From positions 1-35,856 of the forward strand of contig CAUTUX010000011.1 in NCBI GenBank assembly GCA_963542015.1: a stretch of DNA of 35,856 nt, written 5' to 3'. A model generated the notes under the pieces. It was given only the letters and a program-made list of their open reading frames with translations. It was not told the origin of the DNA and searched no databases. Positions 1 to 9,251 of the stretch are shown one piece after another (position 1 is the first letter of the stretch; every line of letters begins with the position of its first letter). The position numbers and the translations under genes were made by a program. The DNA comes from CAUTUX01 sp963542015. Its GTDB lineage: Bacteria; Bacillota; Clostridia; Christensenellales; CAG-917.

Positions 1-2
1 GC

Positions 3-644
3 GTAAAACACGAATTTTACGAAGACTTAAATGAAAATGTTAGGTTCAATTGGACAGATATATACTACAAAGGTGAAAAATATGAGAACTTAGGAGAAAA
101 GGTATTCAGATATTCATTAGTTGATCTAGAAGATTCACCTATAGAACCAGGTTCAAAAACATCTACAAAATTATTGGATTTAATATTTGGTTCAAAAAGT
201 GATAGTGTTTTAATGTATCATGATACTCATATGGCAGATTATGTAAATAAAGTAATGAGAAAAAAAATGTTAGTTAGAGAAATGCATATTCCATATCTTT
301 TTGGCAAAACATTTTTAAAACGAGGTGAGGAAGTTAATGATGATGATAATTATCGTGATTTAAAGGGATATTATGAAAATAGAACCATAACTCCTTATTC
401 ACAATTTGCTTCAGATCACAAAACAGATTTAAGAGGTTTTTCTAATGGTGTAGTATATACAGATATAGCAGTAGGATTTATTGCAACAGCAACACAGTAC
501 TATTATGATCAGATGAAGCAGGGAGTTTGGACATTTTATCCATATGGTACTCCAAATAATAAACAAGGTTTGATATGGAGTGCACGTTATAATGATGGTA
601 ATGCTTTGACACCATTATTCATGCAACCAATAATAAATTATTAA
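3..644 (+). CDS. C-terminal part of a surface-type protein, cut by the window edge
   Basis: The frame is open from the first bases and stops at 642-644, so only the C-terminal part (about 213 residues) is present. The internal ATG at 174 is not the true start, because similarity to the minus-strand gene at 732-2453 begins upstream of it (shared stretches such as VKHEFYE, GEKYE-LGEK, YSLV-LEDSPIE, and the later IATATQY-Y and G-W-F). The two C-terminal halves are clearly paralogous but diverged. No known domain is recognised in this part; by its partner it is probably the tail of an exported repeat protein. It ends in front of a shared two-way terminator. Coding is well supported; function is unknown. 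Confidence 0.75.
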   Translation, partial: VKHEFYEDLNENVRFNWTDIYYKGEKYENLGEKVFRYSLVDLEDSPIEPGSKTSTKLLDLIFGSKSDSVLMYHDTHMADYVNKVMRKKMLVREMHIPYLFGKTFLKRGEEVNDDDNYRDLKGYYENRTITPYSQFASDHKTDLRGFSNGVVYTDIAVGFIATATQYYYDQMKQGVWTFYPYGTPNNKQGLIWSARYNDGNALTPLFMQPIINY

Positions 645-670
645 TACAAACAATAATTATGAGCTCTATT

Positions 671-704
671 AAAAAAACAGTGAACATTTGTTCACTGTTT
701 TTTT
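671..704. terminator. Bidirectional intrinsic terminator between two convergent paralogues
   Basis: A perfect 9-bp stem (ACAGTGAAC / GTTCACTGT, 677-685 and 690-698) with the loop ATTT is flanked by an A run (671-676) and a T run (699-704). It can therefore work on both strands, serving the plus-strand gene ending at 644 and the minus-strand gene ending at 732. Confidence 0.93.
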
Positions 705-731
705 ATTCATATATAATCGATTCATATAAAT

Positions 732-2312
732 TTAAATTATTAATTGTATATCATATCTTGATGCAAGATCAGGATTAAATTTATACCAATAAAATGATGA
801 GAATATTGTAGCATGATTTACACGCTTATTAATCCAGAAGCACCAAATTCCTGATTTTAATTCCGATATACCATCTTTTAAATAATCATATTGTGTCGCA
901 GTTGCTATTAAGTATTTATCTCTTACTTCATACATTGGGTAATTTTCAACTTGTCTGACCATTTTATAATTATTTGATACATATGATGAATACTGTGTAC
1001 GACTATCAATAGATTTCTTTTTGTAGTATTCATATGTCTCGTTATCATATATTGTATTATCATTAGCATCCGCATGTTCTCTTATTACTACTTTACCGTT
1101 AATATACGGCAAATGTGTATCCACACTAAGTTTCTTTTTCATTACTTTACTTATATATGCCTTTAATATTGATTTGTCATACGAAATCGTAACTCCGCCA
1201 TCATTGCCATATCCAATAAATATATCTAACAGAGATTTTGTTGTTTTTGATCCTAACTCGATCGGTGAATCTTCTAATTCAACTAATGAATATTTGAAAA
1301 TCTTCTCTCCTAAATGTTCATATTTCTCACCCCTATAGTATGTATGTGACCAGTGAAATTTACTATTCTCTAACAATTCTTCGTAAAATTCGTGTTTTAC
1401 GCCGTGTTGTTTAACATTATTACTATCCTCACTAGAAGCTTCATCCTGAGGATAGAATCCTTTAAACTTATCGAGGTTAGCTTTAGATTTAACATTAACG
1501 GCAGTATTATCATAAATTTTTGTATCACTGTACATATCGTCATTATTCAAAGCTAGCGGTTGCTGAGTACTCTTATCATAAATAGTTCCAGTAAGATTTA
1601 AAGGTTTAAGAGTATAAGGTAGTTTATCTCCTCTAATAGTTAATTTAATAGTTCCGTTAGTATTTAATTCACTGTAATCAGCAGTAACGCTATCTTCAAC
1701 CGGATAAGTGATATTATCAGCAACAATGTTGCCGAGGTTAAGAGTAGCGGTTCTTACGTTGATATCAAAGACTGCATTTACATTGATATTTTTTGTTAAT
1801 TCATAAGTACCGTCGAACTTAAATGTTGCACTGTCAAGTTGCCATTCTTTAAACTTATAAGCATCTGTGTTTGTAACCGTAGGGTTATTAGCAGGTTTCT
1901 GACCATATCTATATTTAAGTACTTTATTATTAGTGTTAGCAACAGTTTCTGCAACAGAGCTTACTACATGGTCTGTGTCATCAGCATCAGTAGTATTAAG
2001 GGTAACAGTGAAAGTTTTTCTGTATACTCTGTAAGTCCAAACGGTGTTACTTTCATTGATTTCGACTTCAATATTGCCATTACCACCTGCGTATTGAATA
2101 TCAGATTCAGAAGTCATGAATGGTTCATGGTTAGTAATCTTTTTAACGATTTTATTTTTATAAACATCAGGTCTCTTTGCATCGCCATCTTCGCCATCGA
2201 AACCAGCGGTAACTTTTTCAAGTTCGAATTCATTTTCGCTGATATAACCAGCAGCTTTACCATCAGCAAGCCAAGAACCGTCAGTTTGTTCGAATTCAAC
2301 TTTAGCTTTCAA
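732..2312 (-). CDS. B-repeat surface-type protein, 5' end missing
   Basis: This is a 526-residue reading frame if it begins at TTG 2312, which has an AGAAGG seven bases upstream. In-frame coding appears to continue upstream to a TGA at 2454-2456 with no ATG or GTG. The extra residues include LYARWHKLEG, which resembles the end of a Listeria-Bacteroides (InlB B-type, Flg_new) repeat. A second such repeat lies near residues 104-182 (YKFKEW ... INVNAVFD). The last 200 residues are the same unknown domain as the gene at 3-644. There is no signal peptide, so I infer a 5'-truncated or promoterless copy of a secreted surface protein. A functional TTG start cannot be excluded. Base composition changes within the gene, with the N-terminal part less AT-rich than the C-terminal part, which suggests a mosaic. 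Confidence 0.7.
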   Translation of the reverse strand: MKAKVEFEQTDGSWLADGKAAGYISENEFELEKVTAGFDGEDGDAKRPDVYKNKIVKKITNHEPFMTSESDIQYAGGNGNIEVEINESNTVWTYRVYRKTFTVTLNTTDADDTDHVVSSVAETVANTNNKVLKYRYGQKPANNPTVTNTDAYKFKEWQLDSATFKFDGTYELTKNINVNAVFDINVRTATLNLGNIVADNITYPVEDSVTADYSELNTNGTIKLTIRGDKLPYTLKPLNLTGTIYDKSTQQPLALNNDDMYSDTKIYDNTAVNVKSKANLDKFKGFYPQDEASSEDSNNVKQHGVKHEFYEELLENSKFHWSHTYYRGEKYEHLGEKIFKYSLVELEDSPIELGSKTTKSLLDIFIGYGNDGGVTISYDKSILKAYISKVMKKKLSVDTHLPYINGKVVIREHADANDNTIYDNETYEYYKKKSIDSRTQYSSYVSNNYKMVRQVENYPMYEVRDKYLIATATQYDYLKDGISELKSGIWCFWINKRVNHATIFSSFYWYKFNPDLASRYDIQLII

Positions 2313-2793
2313 TGAGATACCTTCTAATTTATGCCAACGAGCATAGAGTGGGGAAGTCTGACGGTTGAGGAATGTGAAAGGGAGGCGGGTGGGTAAAGAT
2401 GATGTTTTATACTGAGTTCTATTGATGACTATAGGTATGTAATTTTTGTTAGTTCAGTAATACCTATTTAATTCAATCTAATTTTTTACTCCGTTTTTTA
2501 ATTATTTATATATCTGACATATGTCATAAATTAATGATAAAGGGATAGTGACATCAAAATATATCATACTAGATAACAGTTGGGAGTAGCTGATACATTT
2601 TGCTAGTTGGTTGTTTTAATATAAAAATTTTTTGAGAAGTATAAATTTATATATTACTTTGGTATAAGCATATCATTGAAATATTTATATATAGTGATGT
2701 GAAAATACTGTTCATCTAGTGATGTTATATATGGTTCAAGATAAATAAGTGATCGTCTAAAACAATGATTAATTTGTATTAGACACTCGTATA

Positions 2794-2813
2794 CTGTCTT
2801 AGTTATAAGACAG
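2794..2813. repeat. Perfect inverted repeat upstream of hslU
   Basis: CTGTCTTA and TAAGACAG form an 8-bp stem around the loop GTTA. No T run follows directly, so it is more likely an operator or mRNA leader structure than a terminator. It lies about 80 bases before the hslU start. Confidence 0.5.
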
Positions 2814-2828
2814 AGTGGGGCAATTCTT

Positions 2829-2857
2829 TTGCATATATTTTGCCTTTAATATATCAT
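2829..2857 (+). promoter_or_regulatory. Candidate sigma-A-type promoter for hslU
   Basis: TTGCAT (2829-2834), a 17-base spacer and TATCAT (2852-2857). The -10 matches consensus at 5 of 6 positions; the -35 is weak. The region is AT-rich, so chance matches are likely. Confidence 0.3.
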
Positions 2858-2889
2858 TTATTTAACATTCTTTTGAAGGAGAAATACAT

Positions 2890-4224
2890 ATGAATGAATT
2901 AACACCTAAACAGATTGTTCAGGAACTGGACAGATATATTATAGGACAGCAAGAAGGAAAGAAAGCTGTTGCGATAGCTTTGAGGAATAGATATAGACGC
3001 TCAAGATTACCAGAGGAGATTAAAGAAGAGATTACACCTAAAAACATAATAATGAAAGGACCGACAGGAGTTGGTAAAACGGAAATTGCAAGGCGACTTG
3101 CGAAGATAGTCAAGGCTCCATTCATTAAAGTTGAGGCTACAAAGTTTACAGAAGTTGGATATGTTGGTAGGGATGTTGAAAGTATAATAAGAGATCTCGT
3201 AGAAGCATCAATTGCATTAGTTAAAGCGGAAAAGCAGAAAGAGGTTATGCCTAAGGCAAAAGAAAGGGCAGTTAGAAAGATAACTGCTGTTATTCTTGAA
3301 ATGCGTAAAAAAGAAGGAAATACAGGCAAGTCAGATGCTCAGATGAGAGAAGAGATAGCATCCGAAATACTTGCTGGAAGATTGGATAATTTTGTTATAG
3401 AAATTGAAGTCACAGAACAGCCTAAACCAATCCAAGTTTCAAGTCTTGGGGGTAGTGGAGCAGATCAAATTGAATTTGGTGCAGTATTGGGGAATATATT
3501 TGGTAATAGTGAAAAAACAAAAAAGAAGAAGATGACCGTAAAACAGGCAATGAATACAATAATTCTTGCTGAATCTGAACAAATGATAGACAAAGACAGT
3601 ATTCAGACAGAAGCACTTAATAGAGCGGAGCAAGATGGGGTTGTATTTATAGATGAAATAGATAAAGTTGCATCAAGAAACGGCGAAATGAGCTCATCTC
3701 ATGATGTTTCAAGAGAAGGAGTTCAGAGAGACATTCTCCCTATAGTCGAAGGAAGTACTGTTCAGACTAAATATGGAGCAATAAAAACTGATTATATTCT
3801 CTTTATAGCTGCTGGGGCATTTCATATTTCAAAAGTTGAAGATCTTATCCCTGAATTGCAGGGAAGATTTCCAATTAGAGTTGAGCTTGACAGTTTAAGC
3901 GAGGAAGACTTTGTTCGTATTCTTACAGAACCAGATAATGCGGTTATTAAGCAGTATGTCGCCTTACTTGGAGTTGATGGTGTCACATTAGAATTTGCTG
4001 ATGATGCAATAAAAGAGATCGCAAGGATTTCTTTCTATGAAAACGAGAACTCTGAAAATCTTGGAGCAAGAAGATTGCATGCAGTAACTGAAAGTATTTT
4101 AAAAGATATACTTTTTGAAGCTGATGATAATAAGGCTAAGAAGGTTACAATTGATAAAAAGTATATTCAGAAACATTTATCCAAAGAACTGAAGGAGTTG
4201 GATTTATCCAAGTACATACTATGA
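2890..4224 (+). CDS. hslU: HslU (ClpY), ATPase/unfoldase of the HslUV protease
   Basis: AAA+ ATPase that unfolds substrates and feeds them to the HslV peptidase in the cytoplasm. Length 444 aa is typical. Visible features: Walker A GPTGVGKTE (57-65), pore loop GYVGRD (90-95), the helical I domain in the middle, Walker B VVFIDE (251-256), sensor-2 GARRL near residue 390, and the C-terminal tail DLSKYIL, matching the family's tail that docks into HslV. Start ATG 2890 has GAAGGAG upstream. The stop overlaps the hisS start (ATGA). In many Firmicutes hslV lies directly upstream; here the upstream neighbour is a surface-protein paralogue and no hslV occurs in the window, so the peptidase must be encoded elsewhere. 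Confidence 0.96.
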   Translation: MNELTPKQIVQELDRYIIGQQEGKKAVAIALRNRYRRSRLPEEIKEEITPKNIIMKGPTGVGKTEIARRLAKIVKAPFIKVEATKFTEVGYVGRDVESIIRDLVEASIALVKAEKQKEVMPKAKERAVRKITAVILEMRKKEGNTGKSDAQMREEIASEILAGRLDNFVIEIEVTEQPKPIQVSSLGGSGADQIEFGAVLGNIFGNSEKTKKKKMTVKQAMNTIILAESEQMIDKDSIQTEALNRAEQDGVVFIDEIDKVASRNGEMSSSHDVSREGVQRDILPIVEGSTVQTKYGAIKTDYILFIAAGAFHISKVEDLIPELQGRFPIRVELDSLSEEDFVRILTEPDNAVIKQYVALLGVDGVTLEFADDAIKEIARISFYENENSENLGARRLHAVTESILKDILFEADDNKAKKVTIDKKYIQKHLSKELKELDLSKYIL

Positions 4225-5486
4225 TTCAAATACAGAAAGGGACAAAAGATTTGGTACCTCAAGAAGCATACAAATGGCAGCATCTTGAGGATATGGCACA
4301 CACAATAGCATTGGCACATAATTTTAAAAGAATAGATACCCCAACATTTGAAGCAACAGAATTGTTTGCAAGAGGTATGGGGGATAGCAGTGATGTTGTT
4401 AATAAAGAAATGTATACTTTTATTGACAAAGGTGGAAGAAGCATAACATTAAAACCGGAGGGGACTGCAGGCGTTGTTCGGGCATATATTGAAAATGGGC
4501 TGTCTCAGTTGCCAACGCCACTTAAGATGTTCTACATAACCCCAGTATTTAGATATGAAAAGCCGCAAAATGGCAGATTGAGAGAACATCATCAGTTCGG
4601 TGTCGAGATATTCGGAAGTGAGAGCCCATATGCTGATCTTGAGACGATTATAACGGCATTAGATTATTTATATAGTGTTGGTCTTGAAAATATAACTCTT
4701 GACATTAACAATATAGGATGTAGAAAATGCAGACCTGCATACAATGAGATTCTAAAAAAGTATCTTGCAGATAAAGATGATCAACTTTGCGAGCAGTGTA
4801 AAAAACGTAGAGAAACAAATCCTTTAAGAATTTTTGATTGTAAGAATGAATCATGTCAGAAAGTGATAGCAGATGCTCCGAAAGTTTCGGATCATGTATG
4901 CGATGAATGTAAAGGACACTTCACGAAGTTGTGTAAATTGCTGGATGCAGCTGGAGAAAAATACAATGTGAATAGCAAACTTGTACGAGGACTTGATTAC
5001 TATACTAAAGTTGTATTTGAATTTAAATCTGATGATTTGGGAGCTCAAAGCACAGTATGTGGAGGTGGTAGATATGATAACCTCATACAAGATCTCGGAG
5101 GTCAGAATACACCTGCGGTAGGGTTTGGGCTTGGACTTGAAAGGCTTGCATTAATTTTGAAAAATATTGGCAAAGATAAAGAGCTTGAAGAGAAGACGCC
5201 AGACTTTTATCTTGCAGCCGCAGATGATGAATCGAGAGAATATATTCTTGAAAGTGCCAATGAATTGCGTATGCACGGTTATGTAATTGAAACCGACATT
5301 ATGGAAAGAAGTCTAAAGGCTCAATTAAAACATGCTGATAAAATTCATGCACAGGCTGTAATTGTAATTGGGCAGGAAGAAATGAATAAGAATCTCTTTA
5401 AAATTAAGAATCTTGAAACTGGAGAAGAAAAAGTTGTAAGAAATTTCAGAGAGCAACTAATAAAGTTTGCGGAAATGAGAGGATAA
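4221..5486 (+). CDS. hisS: Histidine-tRNA ligase
   Basis: Class II synthetase that charges tRNA-His with histidine. Length 421 aa is typical. Motif 2 is FRYEKPQNGR (110-119) and the histidine-A motif is RGLDYYTK (256-263). The catalytic insertion carries four cysteine pairs (C167/C170, C190/C193, C207/C212, C227/C230), a pattern common in clostridial HisRS that may bind zinc. The C-terminal anticodon-binding domain follows from about residue 325. The start ATG overlaps the hslU stop by four bases, so the two are probably translationally coupled. The gene ends six bases before glyA. Confidence 0.97.
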   Translation: MIQIQKGTKDLVPQEAYKWQHLEDMAHTIALAHNFKRIDTPTFEATELFARGMGDSSDVVNKEMYTFIDKGGRSITLKPEGTAGVVRAYIENGLSQLPTPLKMFYITPVFRYEKPQNGRLREHHQFGVEIFGSESPYADLETIITALDYLYSVGLENITLDINNIGCRKCRPAYNEILKKYLADKDDQLCEQCKKRRETNPLRIFDCKNESCQKVIADAPKVSDHVCDECKGHFTKLCKLLDAAGEKYNVNSKLVRGLDYYTKVVFEFKSDDLGAQSTVCGGGRYDNLIQDLGGQNTPAVGFGLGLERLALILKNIGKDKELEEKTPDFYLAAADDESREYILESANELRMHGYVIETDIMERSLKAQLKHADKIHAQAVIVIGQEEMNKNLFKIKNLETGEEKVVRNFREQLIKFAEMRG

Positions 5487-5491
5487 ATAAA

Positions 5492-6748
5492 ATGATAGAT
5501 TTAAAGATTATTAAACAATGTGATCATGAGCTTTTTGAAAGTATGGAACAGGAACTGCATAGACAGCAGAATAATCTTGAATTGATTGCCAGTGAGAATA
5601 TTGCATCACCGGCAGTGATTGCGGCAAGTGGTTCATTCTATACCAATAAATATGCGGAAGGATATCCAAGAAAAAGATATTACGGTGGCTGTCAATATGT
5701 TGATTATGCTGAAGAACTTGCAATACAAAGGGCAAAGGAACTTTTTAATGCAGAATTTGCTAATGTTCAACCACACAGTGGTTCTAATGCGAATTTTGCT
5801 GGGTATTTAAGTGTTCTTAAACCTGGAGACACAATGATGGGAATGTCTTTACCTGCTGGGGGACATCTTACACATGGTTCATCAGTAAATATGAGTGGAA
5901 AACTCTTTAATGTTGTTCCGTATGGTATTAATGAAGAAACTGGATATATAGATTACGATCAGGTAATGGATCTTGCAAAGCAGTGTAATCCAAAGCTTAT
6001 AGTAGCTGGTGCAAGTGCATATCCTAGGATTATAGATTTTAAAAAATTCAGAGAGATAGCAGATGCGGTTGGGGCATATCTTATGGTAGATATGGCACAT
6101 ATCGCTGGACTTGTTGCCACAGGACTTCATCCATCACCAATGCAATATGCCGATATAGTTACTTCAACAACGCATAAGACACTAAGAGGTCCAAGAGGTG
6201 GTCTCATCCTAACAAATAATGAAGATATTGCAAAAGCAATTAACAAGACAATATTTCCTGGAACTCAGGGAGGTCCTTTAATGCATATAATTGCTGCTAA
6301 AGCAATGGCATTTAAAGAAGCATTGAGTAACGAATTTATTGAATATCAGAAACAGGTAGTAAAGAATGCAAAAGTATTAAGTGAAGCATTTATAAAAGAA
6401 GGACTTGAACTTGTAACTGGAGGAACAGACAATCATCTCATGCTGTTAAATTTAATAAATACTGGTATAACAGGAAAAGAACTTGAGCATATGCTTGATG
6501 AAGTAAATATAACAGTTAACAAGAATGCAATACCAAATGATCCTCAGAAACCTTTTGTAACGAGTGGAATTCGTATAGGAACTCCTGCGGTAACCACGAG
6601 AGGAATGAAAGAATCTGAGATGAAAGAGATAGCAAAAATAATTAAGCTAGTTATAGACAAAAAAGAACAAGTATTTGATGAAGTTAGAGAAAGAGTAATT
6701 AATATGTGTAAAAAGTATCCGATATACAAAGAGGATATTCTCATATGA
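5492..6748 (+). CDS. glyA: Serine hydroxymethyltransferase
   Basis: PLP enzyme interconverting serine plus tetrahydrofolate and glycine plus methylene-tetrahydrofolate, the main source of one-carbon units. Length 418 aa is typical. Visible: LIASEN (31-36), the MVDMAH cofactor aspartate (D200), and the Schiff-base lysine K229 in STTHKT followed by RGPRGG. The GAGAGG upstream of ATG 5492 lies over the end of hisS. The stop overlaps the start of the WYL regulator (ATGA), so these genes form one transcription unit. Confidence 0.97.
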   Translation: MIDLKIIKQCDHELFESMEQELHRQQNNLELIASENIASPAVIAASGSFYTNKYAEGYPRKRYYGGCQYVDYAEELAIQRAKELFNAEFANVQPHSGSNANFAGYLSVLKPGDTMMGMSLPAGGHLTHGSSVNMSGKLFNVVPYGINEETGYIDYDQVMDLAKQCNPKLIVAGASAYPRIIDFKKFREIADAVGAYLMVDMAHIAGLVATGLHPSPMQYADIVTSTTHKTLRGPRGGLILTNNEDIAKAINKTIFPGTQGGPLMHIIAAKAMAFKEALSNEFIEYQKQVVKNAKVLSEAFIKEGLELVTGGTDNHLMLLNLINTGITGKELEHMLDEVNITVNKNAIPNDPQKPFVTSGIRIGTPAVTTRGMKESEMKEIAKIIKLVIDKKEQVFDEVRERVINMCKKYPIYKEDILI

Positions 6749-7827
6749 AAAAGCATTCGCAAAAAGTAAAATTGCTCAAGCTTTGGGATATTTTGAGAAT
6801 GGAAACTTCTCCAGAATACCCTATGAGTTCAGTTGAGTTACTTTCAAGGTTAGAAGATTTAGGTATAGATTGTGATAGAAAGACTTTATATAAAGATATA
6901 GAGGAATTAAATAAATTCGGATACACAATAAAAACTATTAAGAAAAAACGCAATTTATATTATGTTGATACTGATGTATTTAGCATGGCTGAGTTAAAAA
7001 TACTCGCAGATAGTGTTGCATATGCAAATTTCATACCTGCAGATAAAGCAAAAGTTTTGATTGAGAAAATTTCAGTACTCGGCAATGAAGAATGGGTTGA
7101 TCAGCTTTCAGCAACTGATACTAATATTGTAAATAGGGCAACAAATAGTGAAATATATGAAAATATAGTTATACTTAACAATGCAATAGCAAAGAGAAAG
7201 AAAATAACATTTAAATATTTTGACTATGATTTTAACCTAACTGTAACATACCGTAAGAAAGGTGAAAAATATAAACTGAACCCTATAAAATTGGTTTCAA
7301 GTAACAACAAATACTATCTTGTTGGATATGATGATAAATATAGAGAATATACTAATTACAGAATAGACAGAATGCATGATGTAAAAGATTCTTTAGATTT
7401 TATATCAATATACGAAGGACTTGATGAAAAGAAACTTAAAGAACATATAACGCAGTCATTTTCAATGTTTTCAGGGGCAGACAGAAGAGTATTCCTTAGA
7501 TTTCATAAAAGTATAACAAATGAAATGATTGACCGTTTTGGACCAACAATGAAATATCGTGAAATAGAAGGAGATTATGCAAATATATCTGCACAAACGA
7601 ATATATCTAATCAGTTTTTTGCATGGCTTGCTGGACTTCAAGATTTGGTTGTATTGACGAAACCAAGCGATATAGTATTGGAATATAGAGAATTTCTTCA
7701 AAAAGCTATGGACAGGACAAATGAAGCCGATATGTTTAACAAAAAGAAAGACATGGAAGAGGAAAAGCAGGTAGAGAAAATTGTTCAGACTGAACAGCCT
7801 GTAAATCATGATGAATCGGAGAAATAA
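6745..7827 (+). CDS. WYL-domain transcriptional regulator (HTH plus WYL)
   Basis: The 360-aa protein begins with a DeoR-like winged HTH (residues about 8-65, including SSVELLSRLEDLGI and DRKTLYKDIEELNKFG). The middle matches a WYL sensor domain (about 140-215, ending in NPIKLVSSNNKYYLVGY and YRIDRM), followed by a WCX-like C-terminal extension. WYL proteins sense ligands or nucleic acids and often regulate DNA-damage or defence genes. It overlaps glyA by 4 bases and nth by about 20, so it is co-transcribed with an endonuclease III gene. The last 25 residues are charged and probably disordered. The regulated target is unknown. Confidence 0.85.
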   Translation: MKKHSQKVKLLKLWDILRMETSPEYPMSSVELLSRLEDLGIDCDRKTLYKDIEELNKFGYTIKTIKKKRNLYYVDTDVFSMAELKILADSVAYANFIPADKAKVLIEKISVLGNEEWVDQLSATDTNIVNRATNSEIYENIVILNNAIAKRKKITFKYFDYDFNLTVTYRKKGEKYKLNPIKLVSSNNKYYLVGYDDKYREYTNYRIDRMHDVKDSLDFISIYEGLDEKKLKEHITQSFSMFSGADRRVFLRFHKSITNEMIDRFGPTMKYREIEGDYANISAQTNISNQFFAWLAGLQDLVVLTKPSDIVLEYREFLQKAMDRTNEADMFNKKKDMEEEKQVEKIVQTEQPVNHDESEK

Positions 7828-8443
7828 ACTGATATTTGAAAGGCTCGTTGAGATGCATCCAGATGCACAGTGCGAGCTAAAACATCACAGCACTTTTGAA
7901 CTGCTCGTTTCTGTAATCTTGTCAGCAAGGTGCACAGATAAAAGAGTTAATATAATAACTAAAGATTTATTTAAAGTTGCAAATACTCCAGAACAAATGG
8001 CAAACATGCCAATAGAGGAACTTGAAAGATATATATACTCCTGTGGCTTCTACAAAGCCAAAGCAAGGAACATACATAACATGTCTGCAAAGATTCTTCA
8101 GATTGGATATGTGCCTGATAAAGTCAATGAGCTTGTTAGCTTGCCAGGTGTTGGAATAAAGACGGCAAGCGTTATGCAGTCTGTTGCATACAACAGACCA
8201 GCAATAGCAGTTGATACGCATGTGCATAGAGTTTCGAACAGACTTGGTATTGTATATACAAAAAGACCAGAGGATACGCAAAAACAGCTTGAACAGCAAT
8301 TTGATGAATCATTATGGTCTCAGTTGCATCACTTGTTGATATTCCATGGTAGGTATATATGCAAGTCACAGAACCCAGATTGCAACAGATGTATATTAAA
8401 TGAAATTTGTGAATGGTATAAACAGAAGAATGAAAGAGAATGA
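7808..8443 (+). CDS. nth: Endonuclease III, DNA glycosylase/AP lyase
   Basis: Base-excision repair enzyme that removes oxidised pyrimidines and cleaves abasic sites. Length 211 aa is typical. The helix-hairpin-helix LPGVGIKTA (112-120) carries the catalytic lysine K118, and VDTHVHR (135-141) the catalytic aspartate D136. The [4Fe-4S] cluster ligands are intact at the C-terminus with spacing C185-X6-C-X2-C-X5-C201. Two adjacent ATGs (7808, 7811) lie inside the end of the WYL gene; either could be used. It overlaps the following nfnA by about 14 bases. Confidence 0.95.
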   Translation: MMNRRNKLIFERLVEMHPDAQCELKHHSTFELLVSVILSARCTDKRVNIITKDLFKVANTPEQMANMPIEELERYIYSCGFYKAKARNIHNMSAKILQIGYVPDKVNELVSLPGVGIKTASVMQSVAYNRPAIAVDTHVHRVSNRLGIVYTKRPEDTQKQLEQQFDESLWSQLHHLLIFHGRYICKSQNPDCNRCILNEICEWYKQKNERE

Positions 8444-9251
8444 GATAATTGAAAAAATTAAAATATCTGACAGCATATATGAAATGACAATCTATGCACC
8501 TTTAATATGCAAAAATTGTCAGTCAGGTCAGTTTGTGATAATACGAAGCAATGCTGACAGTGAAAGAATCCCTTTAACGATATTTAAATATGAGAAATCT
8601 AAAGGAATGCTTTCGCTTCTAATTCAAGATGTTGGATATTCAACGCATGAGCTTGTACAAAAAGAAGTTGGGGAATGTATCCATGATTTTCTAGGACCTC
8701 TTGGAAATCATACAGAACTAACTGGCAATAAAATATTGCTCGTATCTGGCGGCATCGGGGTTGCAGTTATATATTCGCAAATTAAAAAGTTAAAAGAGGA
8801 TGGCAGGGCTGTAGATGTAGTTTTGGCTGCAAAAACAAAGTCATTGATAATGTATGAAGCTGACATCAGAAATATGGCAGATAACCTTTACATCGTCACA
8901 GATGACGGTTCATATGGTGATAAGGGATTTGCGGTTGATGAAGTTAATGTATTGCTTGCAAAAAATAAATATGATTGTGTATTTGCGGTTGGTCCAATGA
9001 TAATGATGAAAACTGTGGCTGATGCTACCCGAGACAAAAAAATAAAGACAGTTGTAAGCATGAATCCGATTATGGTTGACGGAACTGGAATGTGTGGCAG
9101 TTGTCGACTAACAGTATCTGGAAAGTTAAAATATGCATGTATTGATGGACCCGAGTTTGATGGACATGAAGTAGATTTCAATGAAGCTGTCATGCGAAAT
9201 AGTATATATAAAGAACAAGAACATAGATGTAACATAAGGGGCAAATGGTAA
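8430..9251 (+). CDS. nfnA: NfnA-type ferredoxin:NADP oxidoreductase small subunit (FAD, [2Fe-2S])
   Basis: Small subunit of the electron-bifurcating NADH-dependent reduced ferredoxin:NADP+ oxidoreductase (also annotated SudB or PyrK-like). I choose ATG 8430 (273 aa) over 8400 because homology begins near IEKIKISDSIYEM and the longer start would overlap nth by 44 bases. The FAD motif RIPLTIF, an NAD-binding LVSGGIGVA, and the C-terminal GTGMCGSCR ... YACIDGPEF (C222, C225, C237) bind FAD and a [2Fe-2S] cluster; in this family the fourth ligand is an aspartate. The next gene is the matching large subunit, which makes the NfnAB assignment more likely than PyrK. Confidence 0.88.
   Translation: MKENEIIEKIKISDSIYEMTIYAPLICKNCQSGQFVIIRSNADSERIPLTIFKYEKSKGMLSLLIQDVGYSTHELVQKEVGECIHDFLGPLGNHTELTGNKILLVSGGIGVAVIYSQIKKLKEDGRAVDVVLAAKTKSLIMYEADIRNMADNLYIVTDDGSYGDKGFAVDEVNVLLAKNKYDCVFAVGPMIMMKTVADATRDKKIKTVVSMNPIMVDGTGMCGSCRLTVSGKLKYACIDGPEFDGHEVDFNEAVMRNSIYKEQEHRCNIRGKW

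Larger units (their letters stand above)
2457..2889. other. AT-rich intergenic region upstream of hslU
   Basis: No gene is seen here. The stretch holds a 10-bp palindrome GACATATGTC (2516-2525) that recurs at 35743-35752, a hairpin at 2794-2813, and the likely hslU promoter near its right end. Confidence 0.6.

Noticed and set aside
1839..2315. 158-codon plus-strand open frame opposite the surface-protein gene
   Set aside because: It is antisense to a frame with clear repeat-domain and paralogue similarity; its composition (Phe/Ile/Ser/Asn-rich) is typical of a shadow frame.
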